Shown piece after piece: positions 62,998-64,000 of a stretch of DNA of 64,000 bases. Origin of the DNA: Corynebacterium sp. (lineage in GTDB: Bacteria; Actinomycetota; Actinomycetes; Mycobacteriales; Mycobacteriaceae); contig NZ_JAUNKC010000002.1 of the NCBI RefSeq assembly GCF_030532965.1, positions 83,013 to 147,012 of the forward strand, read 5' to 3'. A program made the position numbers and the translations under genes. The notes under the pieces are model-generated. The model did no database searches, was not told the DNA's origin, and saw nothing but the letters and a program-made list of their open reading frames with translations. Each line of letters begins with the position of its first letter. The stretch's first letter is position 1.

Positions 62998-63426
62998 ATG
63001 GAAAATTGCCACCACACAGACTTATTCCCGCAGGAAACCCACGACTTGGTTTCGCAGTTGTTCAGCGCGTTGGGCGAGCCGGAGCGCGTGTCGCTAGCGG
63101 GTGAGCTTGAACCGGAAGAAAATCTCAAGAGCATTTATTCGGTTTTGATTTTGAACGATTTTGGCGTTCATTTTGTATTTGGCCTCCTCAGCCACTTCCG
63201 GGGAAACGATCAAGGCGATGCCAATATTTTCAGATTCGGAAATCGGGGTGATTTGCTCATGGTTCCGGGTTTTACCGAGGATGGTGACATTCTGGCGATG
63301 TGTTTGTGGTTCACGAAGGGAGACTCGTTAGCGTCGCTGCTCAAATGGCCACCGCCTGCGGAGGAAACGACAAAAGCCGACCACAGTCGGCTTTTCGAAC
63401 TCCTTAAAAGTCACGAGACCAGGTGA
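62998..63426 (+). CDS. Hypothetical protein
   Basis: 142 residues, not recognised. It is acidic overall, with no signal peptide or membrane helix. A helical N-terminus (DLVSQLFSALGEPERVSLAG) is followed by a beta-rich middle (SIYSVLILNDFGVHFVFGLL, then NRGDLLMVPGFTEDGDILAM). It converges on the PiT gene. A terminator hairpin for that gene lies within its last codons. It could be a small immunity-like or SUKH/SMI-like domain protein, but this is a guess from size only. Confidence 0.5.
   Translation: MENCHHTDLFPQETHDLVSQLFSALGEPERVSLAGELEPEENLKSIYSVLILNDFGVHFVFGLLSHFRGNDQGDANIFRFGNRGDLLMVPGFTEDGDILAMCLWFTKGDSLASLLKWPPPAEETTKADHSRLFELLKSHETR
63372..63395. terminator. Terminator inside the 3' end of the convergent hypothetical gene
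   Basis: The perfect 10-bp stem AAAAGCCGAC / GTCGGCTTTT with a 4-base loop and T-run on both strands lies 43 bp after the PiT stop on the minus strand. It overlaps codons of the plus-strand gene, so it probably serves the PiT transcript. Confidence 0.75.
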
Positions 63427-63438
63427 CCAGGTCCACAC

Positions 63439-64000
63439 CTATCCCCAGATTGCGTTGAGCGCCAGCACGGCGACTGAAGCCACGCTGGCGGCGGCGGGCA
63501 GGGTGATGATCCAGGCCAGGGCGATGGGCTTCATAAGCGACCAGTTCGCGGCTTTATTAACAATGCCCACGCCGAGTACCGCACCGATCAAAATGTGGGT
63601 CGAGGACACCGGAAGGCCTAAAAGCGATGCCGCCATGACCACACCGGCGGCCGCCATTTCGGCGGCAAAGCCGGAGGCTGGGTGCATTTCGGTAAGCCCA
63701 GACCCGACGGTTTGGATAACGTAGCGCCCAATGAACCACAATCCGGCGATCAGCGCCACACCGCAGGTGATCATGGCGGCGGTTGGTACGGCGGCTTTTT
63801 CATTGATGGCGTTGGTTTTCAACACATCCAGGACTGCGGAGAACGGACCGATGGCGTTTGCGATGTCATTGGAGCCGTGGCTGAAGGCGAAAGCCGAGGC
63901 CGTGAATACCTGCATCCAGGAAAAGAGGATGAAGGTCGCCCGGGAGAGTTCTTGGCGTTTGAGGGTGCGGGAGAAGATGAAAACCGCCATCCAGACGACC
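63439..64000 (-). CDS. PiT-family inorganic phosphate transporter, C-terminal part (cut by window end)
   Basis: At least 186 residues of the C-terminal part; the reading frame runs off the window, so the N-terminus is missing. PiT motifs present: [20 protein letters not shown] (the GSNDxxNxxGP signature) and [20 protein letters not shown] (second copy type). Five to six membrane helices are visible in the part seen. The transporter brings phosphate in with protons or metal ions. A terminator lies just downstream. Confidence 0.9.
   Translation of the reverse strand, partial: VVWMAVFIFSRTLKRQELSRATFILFSWMQVFTASAFAFSHGSNDIANAIGPFSAVLDVLKTNAINEKAAVPTAAMITCGVALIAGLWFIGRYVIQTVGSGLTEMHPASGFAAEMAAAGVVMAASLLGLPVSSTHILIGAVLGVGIVNKAANWSLMKPIALAWIITLPAAASVASVAVLALNAIWG

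Overview
The window looks like chromosomal DNA of a Corynebacterium species (order Mycobacteriales). This rests on the housekeeping set and its order (purT, purA, class II fba, trmH-like, pyrE, clpB, adhA, aldehyde dehydrogenase, hspR, dnaJ, grpE, dnaK), on HspR inverted repeats (HAIR) before clpB, dnaJ and dnaK, and on typical actinobacterial families (GH76, DUF1023 hydrolase, excalibur proteins, SCO0854-like protein, paired YbjN proteins). No rRNA, tRNA or CRISPR array was seen. No transposase or integrase gene was recognised.

Layout. 1-13.2 kb: purine genes, fructose-bisphosphate aldolase, a FUSC membrane protein and several lineage-specific genes. 13.2-14.6 kb: a lipoprotein with a beta-lactamase/PBP fold and a dense array of 65-bp inverted repeats. 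14.6-31.1 kb: ten consecutive minus-strand genes with short gaps or overlaps. They encode a tubulin/FtsZ-like protein, a secreted membrane-anchored vWA protein, a second vWA-like protein, a small-GTPase-like P-loop protein, a GAP1-like GTPase-associated protein, a large two-TM protein, a beta-rich protein and three small membrane proteins. This is the most remarkable block. It resembles the FtsZ-like/vWA/GTPase membrane-remodelling systems predicted by comparative genomics and the GTPase-associated systems proposed as biological-conflict machinery. I know of no experimental function for this corynebacterial version. 31.4-39.3 kb: GH76, TrmH-type methyltransferase, pyrE, a rhodanese that lacks its cysteine, a YhhN-like protein and clpB. 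39.5-46.4 kb: a histidine-rich mini-protein, a flavohemoprotein-like reductase, a nitrilase-like hydrolase, a possible ESX-type pair, adhA and an aldehyde dehydrogenase. 46.6-60.8 kb: the dnaK-grpE-dnaJ-hspR group, split into dnaJ-hspR and dnaK-grpE by about 10 kb of accessory genes. Each half has its own HAIR site or sites. 61-64 kb: an AI-2E family transporter, repeats, a small hypothetical gene and the C-terminal part of a PiT phosphate transporter.

The non-coding DNA is also unusual. Two families of intergenic hyphenated palindromes are present. The first has 12 copies in three clusters; the 11 complete ones are exactly 65 bp, and within clusters they repeat with a period of about 107 bp. 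The second has six copies of 72 or 82 bp. Both carry, in several copies, the decamer GTCGAAAAGC or a one-base variant (GTCGANAAGC). By eye this word occurs about 33 times in 64 kb, far above chance, inside genes as well as between them.

All family assignments come from reading the sequence and recalled family knowledge. No database search was run, and all counts were made by hand.
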